Positions 1 to 8,431 of a stretch of 64,000 nt of DNA are shown here, one piece after another. The first letter of the stretch is position 1; each line of letters starts with the position of its first letter. A program made the translations under genes and the position numbers. The stretch lies in contig JAWKUN010000006.1 of assembly GCA_041398565.1 (NCBI GenBank), positions 186,001 to 250,000 of the forward strand. Direction: 5' to 3'. The notes under the pieces are model-generated. The model saw only the letters and a list, made by a program, of their open reading frames with translations. It was not told the origin of the DNA and did not search any database. This stretch comes from DATGPD01 sp041398565. Lineage in GTDB: Bacteria > Planctomycetota > UBA1135 > UBA2386.

Positions 1-969
1 AGCGGCACCCAGGCCGCGCAGGAACCAGTAGTCGATCGTCTGCTTCTCGGTCAGGTCGCGGAAGTTGCGGCTGCCGGCCAGCACCTCGATGTTGCGGAAC
101 ACCTCGTCGGGACGCTGGCGCTTGGCCTGCGCCTGGGCCAGCAGCAGGTAGGCGTCGACGATTTCCGGCGTGTCGGCGAGCGGCAGCAGGTAGCTGCGCA
201 GCTCGCGCACGCACTCGTCGTAGCGCTCGGCGACGATCATGATGCGACCGAGCAGGATCGCCGCCGCCGCCATCTCCGGCCGGCTCGGGTGCAGCTCGGT
301 GACGCGCCGCGCCCAACGCTCGGCATCGTCGAGGTGGCCGAGCTCGAAGTTGCACTCGGCGATGCGCAGCATGGCGAGCGGTGCGTTCGGGTGCGTCTGG
401 TCGCGGTCGTAGACCTCCTCGAACGCCGACGCAGCGCCTTCCAGATCGCCCTGCTGCAGCTTCATCTGAGCCAGCTGCATGCGCACCCGCATGCCCTCTT
501 CTTGCACCAGCGGGTCGTACACCGCGTCGCGCTGCAAGAAGCTGTGGTACCACTGGATCGACCACTGGCGCAACCGCTGGCGGCCGGACTCGATGTCGGC
601 GGAAGCCGGGCTGACGACGTGCACTCGCGTGTGCAGCACGCCTTCCTCGGTGCGGTCGTCGAACACGACATCGGCCCCGCCGGCCGCGGCGATCAGGTGG
701 GCCACGGTGCGCGGCGGCTGCCGCTCGAAGGCGAGATCGATGGCGACCATCGCCAGCGCGTTCTCGAGCTGCTTGGTCTCGAAGTCGACCCGCCAGCCGA
801 GCCCCTGTCCGAGCGCCAGCAGCGCGCGCTCGCAGGTCACGCCGTTGCTGTCGGCGGCCAGCATGGGCGGATCCTGGGTGCGGTCGACGACGAACAGGTC
901 GGGACGCTCGACCTGAGCCGGCACACCGCGCAGGCAGACGGCCACGACGAGAGCGAGGCGACGCCTCAC
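1..969 (-). CDS. Secreted TPR-repeat protein (3' end outside window)
   Basis: The frame stays open from the left edge to a GTG at 969, giving 323 visible codons without a stop. The GTG overlaps the TGA of the upstream gene, which suggests translational coupling. The N-terminus (RRRLALVVAVCLRG then VPAQ) looks like a signal peptide. Residues of about 35-100 (a segment ending in GGADVVFDD) resemble a small STN/secretin-type N domain. From about residue 150 there are helical TPR-like repeats (LQQGDLEGAASAFEEVY, FELGHLDDAERWARRV, AERYDECVRELRSYL). It is the last visible member of a regulatory operon beside the flagellin genes. A scaffold or outer-membrane-associated role is possible. I cannot name the family. 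Confidence 0.65.
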   Translation of the reverse strand, partial: MRRRLALVVAVCLRGVPAQVERPDLFVVDRTQDPPMLAADSNGVTCERALLALGQGLGWRVDFETKQLENALAMVAIDLAFERQPPRTVAHLIAAAGGADVVFDDRTEEGVLHTRVHVVSPASADIESGRQRLRQWSIQWYHSFLQRDAVYDPLVQEEGMRVRMQLAQMKLQQGDLEGAASAFEEVYDRDQTHPNAPLAMLRIAECNFELGHLDDAERWARRVTELHPSRPEMAAAAILLGRIMIVAERYDECVRELRSYLLPLADTPEIVDAYLLLAQAQAKRQRPDEVFRNIEVLAGSRNFRDLTEKQTIDYWFLRGLGAA

Positions 970-1877
970 TTGTGCCCTCCTGGATTGCCGTCGGGCGCGG
1001 GAGCCTTGCCATCGTCGCCGGCCGGCGGCACACCCTGCGCCTCGGCGGCCCGCTTGCTCGCCGCCTGGCGCTCGGCGCCGTGCTCGGCCTCGATGCGGTA
1101 GCCGTCGCCGAGCTTCAGGTAGGCCTCGGCGATCTTGTCGCGCAGCGACGGCGGCACCTGCCGTTGTTGCAGCAGGAAGCGCGCGTAGTAGCGACGCATG
1201 TCGGCGCCGCGACCCTCGGCCTCGGCCTGCCTGGCCAGGTCGAGCAGATCCTGCGGCAGCTGCGCACCGATCCGCAACCGGTCCATCGCGGCTTCGTAGC
1301 GGCTGGCTTCCTCGTTGCGTCCGGCCCGCACCGCGAACATCGCCAGCGCGTGGTACACCAGACGCTGCTCGACCTCGCCCATGTAGGGATTGGCGCGCAG
1401 GTGGCCCTCCAGCGTGGCGATGGCGTCGTCGAACTTGCCTTGGCCCGCCATCTCCAGCGCTCGCAGGTACAGACCTTGCTCGCCGACCGCGAACCCGAGG
1501 CTGCGGCGCGGCGCCTCGGCCGCGTGCCCGGTGGCCGGCGCGGCGCCGTGCCCGCTCGCCGGCGAGGCTGCGGGTTCGACCGGCGCCTTGCCGATCGGGA
1601 GCGCCACGACCCCGCCGATCAGGGCCAGGTTCAACACCAGCAGGCCGCGCAGCAGCCACTCGCGGCGGATCGCTCCCGGCTCGGTCTGCGGGCGCGGCGG
1701 CGCAGGCGCGGCCTCCGGATCGGGTTGCAGCGCTGCCCGCGCCGCGGCGCGGGCCTCCTCCGCCAGATCGCGTGCCCCACGCTGCGTCGGCTTCTCGCCG
1801 GCGGCCATCATCGACTCGATGGGATCGCTCGGCGCCTGCGCCGAAGCCGCAGGTGGATGACCTTTCTCCTCGTGCAT
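966..1877 (-). CDS. Single-pass membrane protein with TPR-like periplasmic part
   Basis: 303 aa. The first 85 residues are hydrophilic and Pro/Ala-rich, followed by one transmembrane helix (WLLRGLLVLNLALIGGVVAL). The rest lies outside the membrane and forms helical repeats of TPR type (GQGKFDDAIATLEGHLRANP, then YHALAMFAVRAGRNEEASRYEAAM). The C-terminus is charged. The start is three bases downstream of the stop of the response regulator gene and the stop overlaps the next start, so it belongs to the same transcription unit. A role as membrane partner of the two-component system is inferred only from position. Confidence 0.6.
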   Translation of the reverse strand: MHEEKGHPPAASAQAPSDPIESMMAAGEKPTQRGARDLAEEARAAARAALQPDPEAAPAPPRPQTEPGAIRREWLLRGLLVLNLALIGGVVALPIGKAPVEPAASPASGHGAAPATGHAAEAPRRSLGFAVGEQGLYLRALEMAGQGKFDDAIATLEGHLRANPYMGEVEQRLVYHALAMFAVRAGRNEEASRYEAAMDRLRIGAQLPQDLLDLARQAEAEGRGADMRRYYARFLLQQRQVPPSLRDKIAEAYLKLGDGYRIEAEHGAERQAASKRAAEAQGVPPAGDDGKAPAPDGNPGGHK

Positions 1878-1880
1878 GAC

Positions 1881-2762
1881 CTAGTCCCAGAGCTGACGCT
1901 GGTGCGCCGACAAGATCGGCCCACTCGACCCTCTCATCGGCAGGTCGTGGGCCCGACCCGTAAGCTCGAGGAACAAGCGCAGGTGGCCGGGCACGTTGAG
2001 CAGGTGCACCTTGCGTCCGGTCGCGCGCACGCGGACCACACGGTCGAGCAACCGGGTCATCGCCGCGGTGCCGACCCGATGTCCGTGCAGGTCGATGGCG
2101 AAGTCGCCGCGCGCCGGCCAGGCGTCGTCCGGCGCCAGCACGCATCCTGCGCCACGCGGCCGGCCGTCGCGGTGGCAGCGCCAGCGCAGCTCGCTGTCCG
2201 CCCCCGGGCCGGCTGACGTGTCCGAGCGTACCGGAAGCCAGTCGCCCCCCAGGCGGAGGGTGAGCGGCGTCGACCGCGATGCCGCCGGGGAGCGGAAGGT
2301 CACGGTCACGAAAGTGCCGTCGTCGTCGATGCGCACATCGCTGCCCTGCAGCTCCTCGAGCAAGAGGTGCACGCGGTCGCGCGCGTCGACCGGCAGCTCG
2401 GCGAGGGTCGGGGCGGCCGGCGCCGCCGGCGCCCGCTCGGTCGAACGATCGACACAGGCGTCGATCTCGCCGAGCAGTGCCGCCGGCAGCACCGGCTTGC
2501 GCAGCACCACGGCGTGGCCGGCGTCGATCTCTTCCGGGCAACCGGTGATGACGATGGCCGGCAGACGCTGGTCGAGCAGGCCTCGAGCGTTGCCGTCGTC
2601 GAGCCGCCAGTCCGTCACCATCACGTCGAGCGCTTCGCTGCTGCACACCGCACGCGCCGCCGCGCACGAAGCCGCCGTGTGGACGACATGCCCGTGGTGG
2701 CGCAGGAAGCTGGCGAGCCCCTCGCGGATGCCCTCCTCGTCCTCGACGATCAGAATGCGCAT
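1881..2762 (-). CDS. Response regulator: receiver domain with STAS-like C-terminal domain
   Basis: 293 aa. Residues 1-105 form a receiver domain with acidic pocket E7/D8/E9, likely phospho-acceptor D51 (VTDWRLDDG), T73 and conserved lysine K89 (LRKP). There is no DNA-binding output domain. Residues of about 225-280 (GDFAIDLHGHRVG, then a helix, KVHLLNVPGHLRLFLELTG) resemble the STAS fold of anti-sigma-factor antagonists, including the beta-strand/helix order around the usual phosphorylation loop. The segment 115-220 is unassigned. Its start overlaps the end of the histidine kinase gene by 13 bp. A partner-switching output is an inference from the STAS-like region. Confidence 0.65.
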   Translation of the reverse strand: MRILIVEDEEGIREGLASFLRHHGHVVHTAASCAAARAVCSSEALDVMVTDWRLDDGNARGLLDQRLPAIVITGCPEEIDAGHAVVLRKPVLPAALLGEIDACVDRSTERAPAAPAAPTLAELPVDARDRVHLLLEELQGSDVRIDDDGTFVTVTFRSPAASRSTPLTLRLGGDWLPVRSDTSAGPGADSELRWRCHRDGRPRGAGCVLAPDDAWPARGDFAIDLHGHRVGTAAMTRLLDRVVRVRATGRKVHLLNVPGHLRLFLELTGRAHDLPMRGSSGPILSAHQRQLWD

Positions 2763-3430
2763 GCGTGCTCTCCTGCAGCCGCGATCCCGGACGCTTCGCG
2801 CCGGTCGGCCAGCGGCAAGCGCAGTTCGAAGTGCGCGCCCGACGCGCTGGGTAGCAGGCGCACGGTGCCGCCGTGCGCCACGGCGATGTCCCGCACCAGA
2901 GCCAAGCCGAGGCCGGTGCTGCCACGCCCGGACACGAACGGCTCGAACAAGCGCGCGCGCAGGTCAGCTGGCACGCCGGGTCCGTCGTCGCTGACCTCGA
3001 CCACGGCCGAGTCGTCGGCCAGTGAGGTCGTGACTTCGATGCGTCCCGCCCCCAGGCGCAGGGCGTTGTCGATCAGGTTCTCCAGCGCCCGAGCCAGCAG
3101 CGCCCGGTTGCCGCGCACCCGCAGCACCGAGCCGTCGGTGCGGACGACCACGGTCGCCGCGCCGCGTCGACTGGCCGTCGCCCGAACCAGGCTGCCCAGG
3201 TCGCAGGCCACCATCTGCCGCAGGCGGCCACCGAGGAGGTCGAGGTAGGCGTTCAGGAGGTCGGCGAGGCGCTCGAGGTCACGCTGGGCGCGCTCCAGCA
3301 GATCGCCGCGCGGATCGCCAGCTTCGGTGATCGACGCGGCTGCGGCGACGCCGGTGAGCGCCGCCGCCAGCGGATTGCGCAGCTCGTGCCCCAGCAACGC
3401 CAGGTCCTCGCAGCGGCGTGGGCCGCTCAT
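2750..3430 (-). CDS. Short soluble sensor histidine kinase (no sensor domain)
   Basis: 226 aa from the ATG at 3430, which overlaps the TGA of the activator gene as ATGA. The open frame extends further upstream, but only as an out-of-frame shadow of that gene. H-box GHELRNPL puts the phospho-acceptor at H15. The ATPase domain has an N box (ENLIDNAL), G1 (VSDDGPGVP) and G2 (GSTGLGLALV). No transmembrane or PAS sensor region precedes the H box, so input must come from a partner protein. It is likely the kinase for one or both response regulators it sits between, as FlrB/FleS is for FlrC/FleR in flagellar hierarchies. The assignment to flagellar control is inferred from position. Confidence 0.85.
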   Translation of the reverse strand: MSGPRRCEDLALLGHELRNPLAAALTGVAAAASITEAGDPRGDLLERAQRDLERLADLLNAYLDLLGGRLRQMVACDLGSLVRATASRRGAATVVVRTDGSVLRVRGNRALLARALENLIDNALRLGAGRIEVTTSLADDSAVVEVSDDGPGVPADLRARLFEPFVSGRGSTGLGLALVRDIAVAHGGTVRLLPSASGAHFELRLPLADRREASGIAAAGEHACAF

Positions 3431-4854
3431 CGCGCTGCGGCGCTCGCGCGCTGGTCGGGCCGCCGCCCGAGGTTGTGCAGCTTGATCTTGTTGTAGAGGG
3501 TGGTGCGGTTGATGCCGAGCAGGGTCGCGGCGCGGCTGATGTTCCACTGCGTCTCCTCCAGCACGCGAGCCACCAGCATGCCCTCCACGCCGCGCAACGA
3601 CCGATCGCGCACGTCGAGATTGAGGCTGTTGCGCGGCAGGGCATCCTTGCCGTCCGGTCGGCCGCCGGTGAAGCGCGGCAGGTGGATCTCGTCGATCATG
3701 CCGCTGCTGCACACGATCGCGGCGTGCTCGACCGCGTTCTTCAGCTCGCGCACGTTGCCCGGCCAGGCGTACTCGCACAGCGTCTCCATCGCCTCTTCGG
3801 TGAAGCCGCCGAGCGCCTTGCCCATCTGCCGGCCGAACTGATCGAGGAAGAAGTGCGACAGCAGCGGCACGTCCTCGGCTCGTTCGCGCAACGGTGGCAC
3901 CTCCACCGACATCACGTTGAGGCGGTAGAACAGGTCTTCGCGGAAGTTGCCGCTCGCCACCTCGTGGCGCAGGTTGCGGTTGGTGCTGGCGATGATGCGG
4001 ACGTCGGCCTGGATGTCGTTGACACCACCCACCTTGCGGAACACGCGTTCCTGCAGCACGCGCAGGAGCTTGGCTTGCAGCGTGCGCTGCATCTCGCCGA
4101 TCTCGTCGAGGAACAGAGTGCCACCGGCGCCGACGGCGAAGAGGCCGTCCTTGCCCTCACGATTGGCGCCGGTGAAGGCACCGGCCTCGTAGCCGAACAG
4201 CTCGGCCTCCAGGAGATTCTCGGTCAGCGCGGCGCAGTTGATGGCGACGAACGGACCGTGCCGCCGGGTGCTGCGTTCGTGCACGCAGCGCGCCACCAGC
4301 TCCTTGCCGGTACCGCTCTCTCCGGTGATCAGCACCGTGGTGTCCGGCGCGTGCGCGACCTGGTCGATGCGGGTCATCACGGCACGGATGGTGGGCGACA
4401 ACCCCACCAGCTCGGTGGCGGTCAGCTCGCGCACGCGCTCTTGCAGCCAGGTCAGTTCGTTGCGCAGCTGCCGCATCTCGAGGCAGCGACGCACCGTCGA
4501 CAGGATCCGGTCGTGGGTGAACGGCTTCTCGATCACGTCGGCGGCACCCTTGCGCATCGCTTCGACCGCGTTGGCGACGGTGCCGTAACCGGTCAGGACG
4601 ATCACGTCCGCCGGCGGCGATCCCACCCGAAGGGACGGCAGAACGGACAAGCCGTCGTCGCCGGGCAGGTTGATGTCCAAGAAGACGACGTCGAAGGAGC
4701 GGAAGGTCAAGCGTCGCCGCGCGTCCTCCGCGTTGGCTGCCGTCTCGACGGCCACACCTTCGTTCTGCAGCAAGGTGCGCAGCCCCTCGCGAATCCCCTC
4801 TTCGTCGTCCACGACCAGGATGCGGGCCAAGCCCGGGAAGTTGAGCGTCTTCAT
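3427..4854 (-). CDS. NtrC-family sigma-54-dependent response regulator (FlrC/FleR-like position)
   Basis: 475 aa. The start chosen is the ATG at 4854, immediately before the receiver domain; the longer open frame upstream has no family similarity. Receiver domain: D16/D17, phospho-acceptor D60 (FLDINLPG), T88 and K110. AAA+ domain: Walker A GESGTGKE at about 178-185, sigma-54 contact loop GAFTGA, Walker B GGTLFLDEIGEM. The C-terminal Fis-type helix-turn-helix reads WNISRAATLLGINRTTLYNKI. It activates RNA polymerase holding sigma-54. It is divergent from the flagellin cluster and overlaps the kinase gene by 4 bp, so a role in the flagellar cascade is likely but not shown. Confidence 0.9.
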   Translation of the reverse strand: MKTLNFPGLARILVVDDEEGIREGLRTLLQNEGVAVETAANAEDARRRLTFRSFDVVFLDINLPGDDGLSVLPSLRVGSPPADVIVLTGYGTVANAVEAMRKGAADVIEKPFTHDRILSTVRRCLEMRQLRNELTWLQERVRELTATELVGLSPTIRAVMTRIDQVAHAPDTTVLITGESGTGKELVARCVHERSTRRHGPFVAINCAALTENLLEAELFGYEAGAFTGANREGKDGLFAVGAGGTLFLDEIGEMQRTLQAKLLRVLQERVFRKVGGVNDIQADVRIIASTNRNLRHEVASGNFREDLFYRLNVMSVEVPPLRERAEDVPLLSHFFLDQFGRQMGKALGGFTEEAMETLCEYAWPGNVRELKNAVEHAAIVCSSGMIDEIHLPRFTGGRPDGKDALPRNSLNLDVRDRSLRGVEGMLVARVLEETQWNISRAATLLGINRTTLYNKIKLHNLGRRPDQRASAAAR

Positions 4855-5170
4855 GTGCCGACTGTTCGTTGTCGCGCCCTGCCGCATGCGCCTCGCGCCG
4901 GCAGCAGAACCACGTTGCCAAGGGCTGTTTCGGCAGTCGGGCTGTAGGACTTTTGAGCGATCGTCAGAAACCGCGTCGGCGCAGGCTGCGACACTGTTCA
5001 CGTTCGACGCGCGGCGTGCCCGCCGGGCCCGCTGCGGGCACGCCGCGCGGGCTCGGCAGGTCTTCGGATGCCGCAACCTCCGACGCCGCTGGACGAAGTT
5101 TCGAGCGTGCTCTCAAGAACGACGGGCCCTGGCCGACAATCGCTGACAGCAAGCAGGGAGAAGTCAGCGG
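4855..5170. other. Divergent intergenic region between regulator and first flagellin
   Basis: This 316-bp region separates the minus-strand regulatory operon from the plus-strand flagellin cluster. A sigma-28-type promoter for the flagellin lies at 5113-5139. I looked for a -24/-12 promoter on the minus strand; the best candidate has the wrong spacing. No small gene is evident. Confidence 0.6.
5113..5139 (+). promoter_or_regulatory. Sigma-28 (FliA)-type promoter of flagellin 1
   Basis: TCAA at 5113-5116, a spacer of exactly 15 bp, then GCCGACAA at 5132-5139. The enterobacterial FliA consensus is TAAA-N15-GCCGATAA, so the spacing is exact and 10 of 12 box positions match. It ends 31 bp before the flagellin start codon. 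Confidence 0.7.
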
Positions 5171-5998
5171 ATGGGTCTCAGAGTCAACACCAACGTCGCG
5201 TCGATCAACGCACAACGCAATCTGGCGCAGGTCACGACGCGCCTGGAGGGGAACTTCAGGCGCCTGGCGACCGGCCTACGCATCTCGACCGCGGCCGACG
5301 ACGCCGCCGGTCTCGCCATCTCCGAACGGTTGCGTTCGCAAATCCGCTCTCTGGAGCAGGCCAAGCGCAACGCCAACGACGGTATCTCGATGGTGCAGAC
5401 CGGCGAAGGCGCGCTCAACGAGGTCAGCTCGATCCTGGTGCGCCTGCGCGAACTGTCGGTGCAGGCAGCGAACGGCTCGACGTCGTCGCAAGACCGCGAC
5501 ACGCTGAACGAGGAGTTCCGCAGCCTGATCGACGAGATCGACCGCATCGGTCGATCGACCGAGTTCAACGGGATCAAGCTCCTCGACGGGTCGTCGACCA
5601 CGATCAGCTTCCAGGTCGGCTTCGGCACGTCGGCGGGCATCGACAGCCTGGACGTGACGCTGAGCGGCGCCCTGGCGACGACGTTGACCCTCAACTCGCT
5701 CGACATCGGTTCGACAGGCGACACTTGTGGCGCTCTGATCGCCATCGATGCCGCCATCAACCAGGTGTCGAGCATCCGCGGTCGGTTCGGCGCGGTACAG
5801 AACCGCCTCAACTCGACGATCAACAACCTGGGTGTGCAGGTCGAGAACCTGTCGGCTGCCGAGAGCCGGATCCGCGACGTCGACGTCGCCTACGAGACGG
5901 CCCAGCTGACCCGCAACTCGATCCTGCAGCAGGCCAGCATCTCGATCTTGGCCCAGACCAACGCGCAGCCGCAGGCCGCGCTCAACCTGCTCGGCTGA
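5171..5998 (+). CDS. fliC: Flagellin 1
   Basis: 275 aa, a minimal flagellin made only of the conserved D0/D1 N- and C-terminal helices. The N-terminus MGLRVNTNVASINAQRNL and C-terminus QASISILAQTNAQPQAALNLLG are canonical. There is essentially no D2/D3 surface domain, as the usual variable region between about residues 140 and 190 is short. An AGGGAG ribosome-binding site lies 10 bp upstream. It polymerises into the flagellar filament after export. An oddity is a cysteine (GDTCGALIAID) that the two paralogues lack; flagellins rarely contain Cys. Its last 200 bp are nearly identical to those of flagellin 2. Confidence 0.95.
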   Translation: MGLRVNTNVASINAQRNLAQVTTRLEGNFRRLATGLRISTAADDAAGLAISERLRSQIRSLEQAKRNANDGISMVQTGEGALNEVSSILVRLRELSVQAANGSTSSQDRDTLNEEFRSLIDEIDRIGRSTEFNGIKLLDGSSTTISFQVGFGTSAGIDSLDVTLSGALATTLTLNSLDIGSTGDTCGALIAIDAAINQVSSIRGRFGAVQNRLNSTINNLGVQVENLSAAESRIRDVDVAYETAQLTRNSILQQASISILAQTNAQPQAALNLLG

Positions 5999-6106
5999 TC
6001 GAGCCGGGCCGGCCGGCGCCGCGCCCTACCCGTGGCGCGGCCGCACGGCCACGCGGCGCGGCCAGGCGCCATCGGTGCCGCGTCTCGGCGTGCAGCGTCG
6101 CTCGCC

Positions 6107-6184
6107 TCAGAGATGAGAGAGAATCGAGCGTGCACGCTCCGAGCCAGTTGCTGGCGATCGCCTTCGCGATCGCGAGCCTTCGGC
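6107..6184 (-). repeat. 80-bp flagellar-locus repeat, copy C (inverted)
   Basis: This 78-bp stretch is the reverse complement of the tandem repeats at 8431-8590, with about 10 differences. The palindromic core GCGATCGCGAAGGCGATCGC is fully conserved on the minus strand. It lies downstream of flagellin 1. Confidence 0.8.
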
Positions 6185-6384
6185 TCAGGCGCGGCTCCGC
6201 GACGCGGCAACCGGGCCGGAGGACTCCGGCGACAGACCCTGCGCCCTGCTGCCGGCGCACGCGCACGACCGCGCACGCCACGCCCTGCAGGCGGAGCACG
6301 TGGTCCATACGCGGCGCACGAGCACCAGGAACAGCTCGTGGGGAGGGTGACGCACGGCGTCGGCCGAACGTCTCCGGCCCCGGC

Positions 6385-6411
6385 TCAAGTCGTCGACGCG
6401 GCGACCGAGAA
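6385..6411 (+). promoter_or_regulatory. Sigma-28-type promoter of flagellin 2
   Basis: TCAA at 6385-6388, a 15-bp spacer, then ACCGAGAA at 6404-6411. Spacing is identical to the promoter of flagellin 1; the -10 box matches GCCGATAA at 6 of 8 positions. Confidence 0.6.
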
Positions 6412-6468
6412 TCACGGCGGCGGATCGCTTGGGCAGGCAGAGTCCAAACGAGAGGGAGAGCAAGTTTC

Positions 6469-7296
6469 ATGGGCCTGAGGGTCAACACCAACGTCGCGTC
6501 CATCAACGCGCAACGCAATCTGGCGACGGCCACGGGCCGTCTCGAAGGCAACTTCCGCCGACTCGCAACCGGTCTTCGCATCTCGACTGCGTCCGACGAC
6601 GCAGCGGGTCTGGCGATCTCCGAGCGCCTGCGCGCTCAGGTTCGATCGCTCGAACAGGCGAAGCGAAATGCCAACGACGGCATCTCGATGGTGCAGACCG
6701 CCGAGGGCGCGCTCAACGAGGTCAGCTCGATCCTGACCCGCCTGCGCGAGCTGTCGGTCCAGGCCGCCAACGGCACCGTGTCCGGCCAGGACAGGAACAC
6801 GCTGAACGAGGAGTTCCGCAGCCTGGTCGACGAGATCGACCGCATCGGCAAGTCGACCGAGTTCAACGGCATCAAGCTGCTGGACGCGAGCTCGACCACG
6901 GTCAGCTTCCAGATCGGCTTCGGCACGTCGTCGGGCATCGACAGCCTGAATCTCACCCTGAGCGCGGCGCTGGCCACGACGCTGACGCTGAACTCGCTCG
7001 ACATCGGCGCCACCGGCGACACGTCGGTCGCGATCGGAGCCATCGACACGGCCATCAACCAGGTGTCGAGCATGCGCGGCAGTCTGGGTGCAGCCCAGAA
7101 CCGCCTCAACTCGACGATCAACAACCTGGGTGTGCAGGTCGAGAACCTGTCGGCTGCCGAGAGTCGTATCCGCGACGTCGACGTCGCCTACGAGACGGCC
7201 CAGCTGACCCGCAACTCGATCCTGCAGCAGGCCAGCATCTCGATCTTGGCCCAGACCAACGCGCAGCCGCAGGCCGCGCTCAACCTGCTCGGCTGA
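6469..7296 (+). CDS. fliC: Flagellin 2
   Basis: 275 aa, the same length as its neighbours and of D0/D1-only type. N-terminus MGLRVNTNVASINAQRNLAT; C-terminus as in flagellin 1. A GGGAGAG ribosome-binding site precedes the ATG. From about 7096 to 7303, past the stop codon, it differs from flagellin 1 at only two bases, while the middle is more diverged, which points to gene conversion. Each flagellin appears to have its own promoter, so the three may be expressed separately. Confidence 0.95.
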   Translation: MGLRVNTNVASINAQRNLATATGRLEGNFRRLATGLRISTASDDAAGLAISERLRAQVRSLEQAKRNANDGISMVQTAEGALNEVSSILTRLRELSVQAANGTVSGQDRNTLNEEFRSLVDEIDRIGKSTEFNGIKLLDASSTTVSFQIGFGTSSGIDSLNLTLSAALATTLTLNSLDIGATGDTSVAIGAIDTAINQVSSMRGSLGAAQNRLNSTINNLGVQVENLSAAESRIRDVDVAYETAQLTRNSILQQASISILAQTNAQPQAALNLLG

Positions 7297-7603
7297 TCGA
7301 GCACGACCCGAGGCCGAGGCACGGCGCCCGGGAGCGACCCTCCCGGGCGCCGTCGTCGTCGAAGGACCTGCCGGCGCGCGGCCCGAACGTCGTATCCGGC
7401 GCCGTCGTGGTCGCTGCCCGTACGATTCGCCGGTGCCTCCGCGTGGCACGCCGAATCGCGGTGCCGTGGGCCGGTCACGTCGATTTCACCGACGGCTTCC
7501 CCCACGAACGCCGAGAAAGACATCAGGCGGACGCCGTTTGCGTCCGAAAACACAGCGGCGAATCGCGTCGGGCGCGGATCCACACAAGGGAGAGCACTGG
7601 ATC
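7297..7603. other. Intergenic region between flagellins 2 and 3
   Basis: 307 bp holding the strong hairpin at 7321-7353 and a possible -10 box GCCGAGAA at 7510-7517. The latter has no TAAA-like box 15 bp upstream, so the promoter of flagellin 3 is unresolved. No gene is seen. Confidence 0.5.
7321..7353 (+). terminator. Strong hairpin terminator after flagellin 2
   Basis: A perfect 14-bp stem (ACGGCGCCCGGGAG at 7321-7334 and its complement at 7340-7353) closes a 5-nt loop 24 bp after the stop codon. There is no U-tract, as is common in GC-rich genomes. Confidence 0.6.
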
Positions 7604-8431
7604 ATGGGCCTGAGAGTCAACACCAACACCGCATCCATCAATGCGCAGCGCAACCTGGCAGTTGCGACCGGACGCCTAGAGACGAACTATCGCCGCCTTG
7701 CCACGGGACTGCGCGTGGCCACCGCTGCCGACGACGCCGCCGGCCTCGCCATCTCCGAACGCCTACGTTCGCAGATACGTTCGCTGGACCAAGCACAGCG
7801 CAACGCCAACGACGGCATCTCGATGGTGCAGACTGCCGAAGGCGCCCTCAACGAGGTGAGTTCGATCCTGACGCGCCTGCGCGAGCTGTCGGTGCAGGCC
7901 GCCAACGGCACCGTTTCGGCGCAGGACAAGGCCACCCTCAACGAGGAGTTCCAGAGCCTGGTCAACGAGATCGACCGCATCGGGCGCTCGACGGAGTTCA
8001 ACGGCATCAAGCTGCTCGACGGCAGCTCCAGCACCGTCAGCTTCCAGGTGGGTTTCGGCACGAGCACCGGCGTCGACAGCCTGAACGTCACGCTCAACGC
8101 CGCGCTGGCGACGACGCTGACCCTCAACTCGCTGGACATCGGTTCGACCGGCGACACCTCGGCCGCCATCAGCGCCATCGACACGGCCATCAACCAGGTG
8201 TCGAGCCTGCGCGGTCGCCTCGGTGCCGTGCAGAATCGCCTCAACTCGACGATCAGCAACCTGGGCGTCACGTCCGAGAACCTCACCGCGGCCGAGAGCC
8301 GTGTGCGTGACGTCGACGTCGCCCACGAGACGGCGCAGTTGACCCGCAACTCGATCTTGCAGCAGGCGAGCATCGCGATCCTGGCGCAATCGAACGCACA
8401 GCCGCAGTCGGCGCTTCGCCTGCTCGGCTAG
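7604..8431 (+). CDS. fliC: Flagellin 3
   Basis: 275 aa, D0/D1-only flagellin. N-terminus MGLRVNTNTASINAQRNLAV; C-terminus ILAQSNAQPQSALRLLG, which differs from that shared by the first two paralogues. AAGGGAG precedes the ATG. The 3' end does not share the conversion tract of flagellins 1 and 2. It is followed directly by two tandem 80-bp repeats and then fliD. Confidence 0.95.
   Translation: MGLRVNTNTASINAQRNLAVATGRLETNYRRLATGLRVATAADDAAGLAISERLRSQIRSLDQAQRNANDGISMVQTAEGALNEVSSILTRLRELSVQAANGTVSAQDKATLNEEFQSLVNEIDRIGRSTEFNGIKLLDGSSSTVSFQVGFGTSTGVDSLNVTLNAALATTLTLNSLDIGSTGDTSAAISAIDTAINQVSSLRGRLGAVQNRLNSTISNLGVTSENLTAAESRVRDVDVAHETAQLTRNSILQQASIAILAQSNAQPQSALRLLG

Larger units (their letters stand above)
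5999..6468. other. Intergenic region between flagellins 1 and 2
   Basis: 470 bp without a convincing gene. It holds an inverted copy of the 80-bp repeat (6107-6184) and a sigma-28-type promoter (6385-6411). Open frames here have no recognisable content. Confidence 0.6.

Noticed and set aside
4855..4960. A -24/-12 (sigma-54) promoter for the regulatory operon, TTGGCAACGTGGTTCTGC on the minus strand.
   Set aside because: The GG and GC dinucleotides are 12 bp apart instead of 10, which abolishes sigma-54 promoters.
5068..7296. A 742-codon plus-strand frame that joins flagellin 1 and flagellin 2.
   Set aside because: Its first two thirds are an out-of-frame reading of flagellin 1 and intergenic DNA; only the last 275 codons, starting at 6469, are a real gene.
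7491..7550. Sigma-28 promoter of flagellin 3 at GCCGAGAA (7510-7517) or TCCGAAAA (7543-7550).
   Set aside because: The first lacks a -35-like box at 15 bp, the second has a 16-bp spacer and a poor TCAG box; neither matches the pattern of the other two flagellins.
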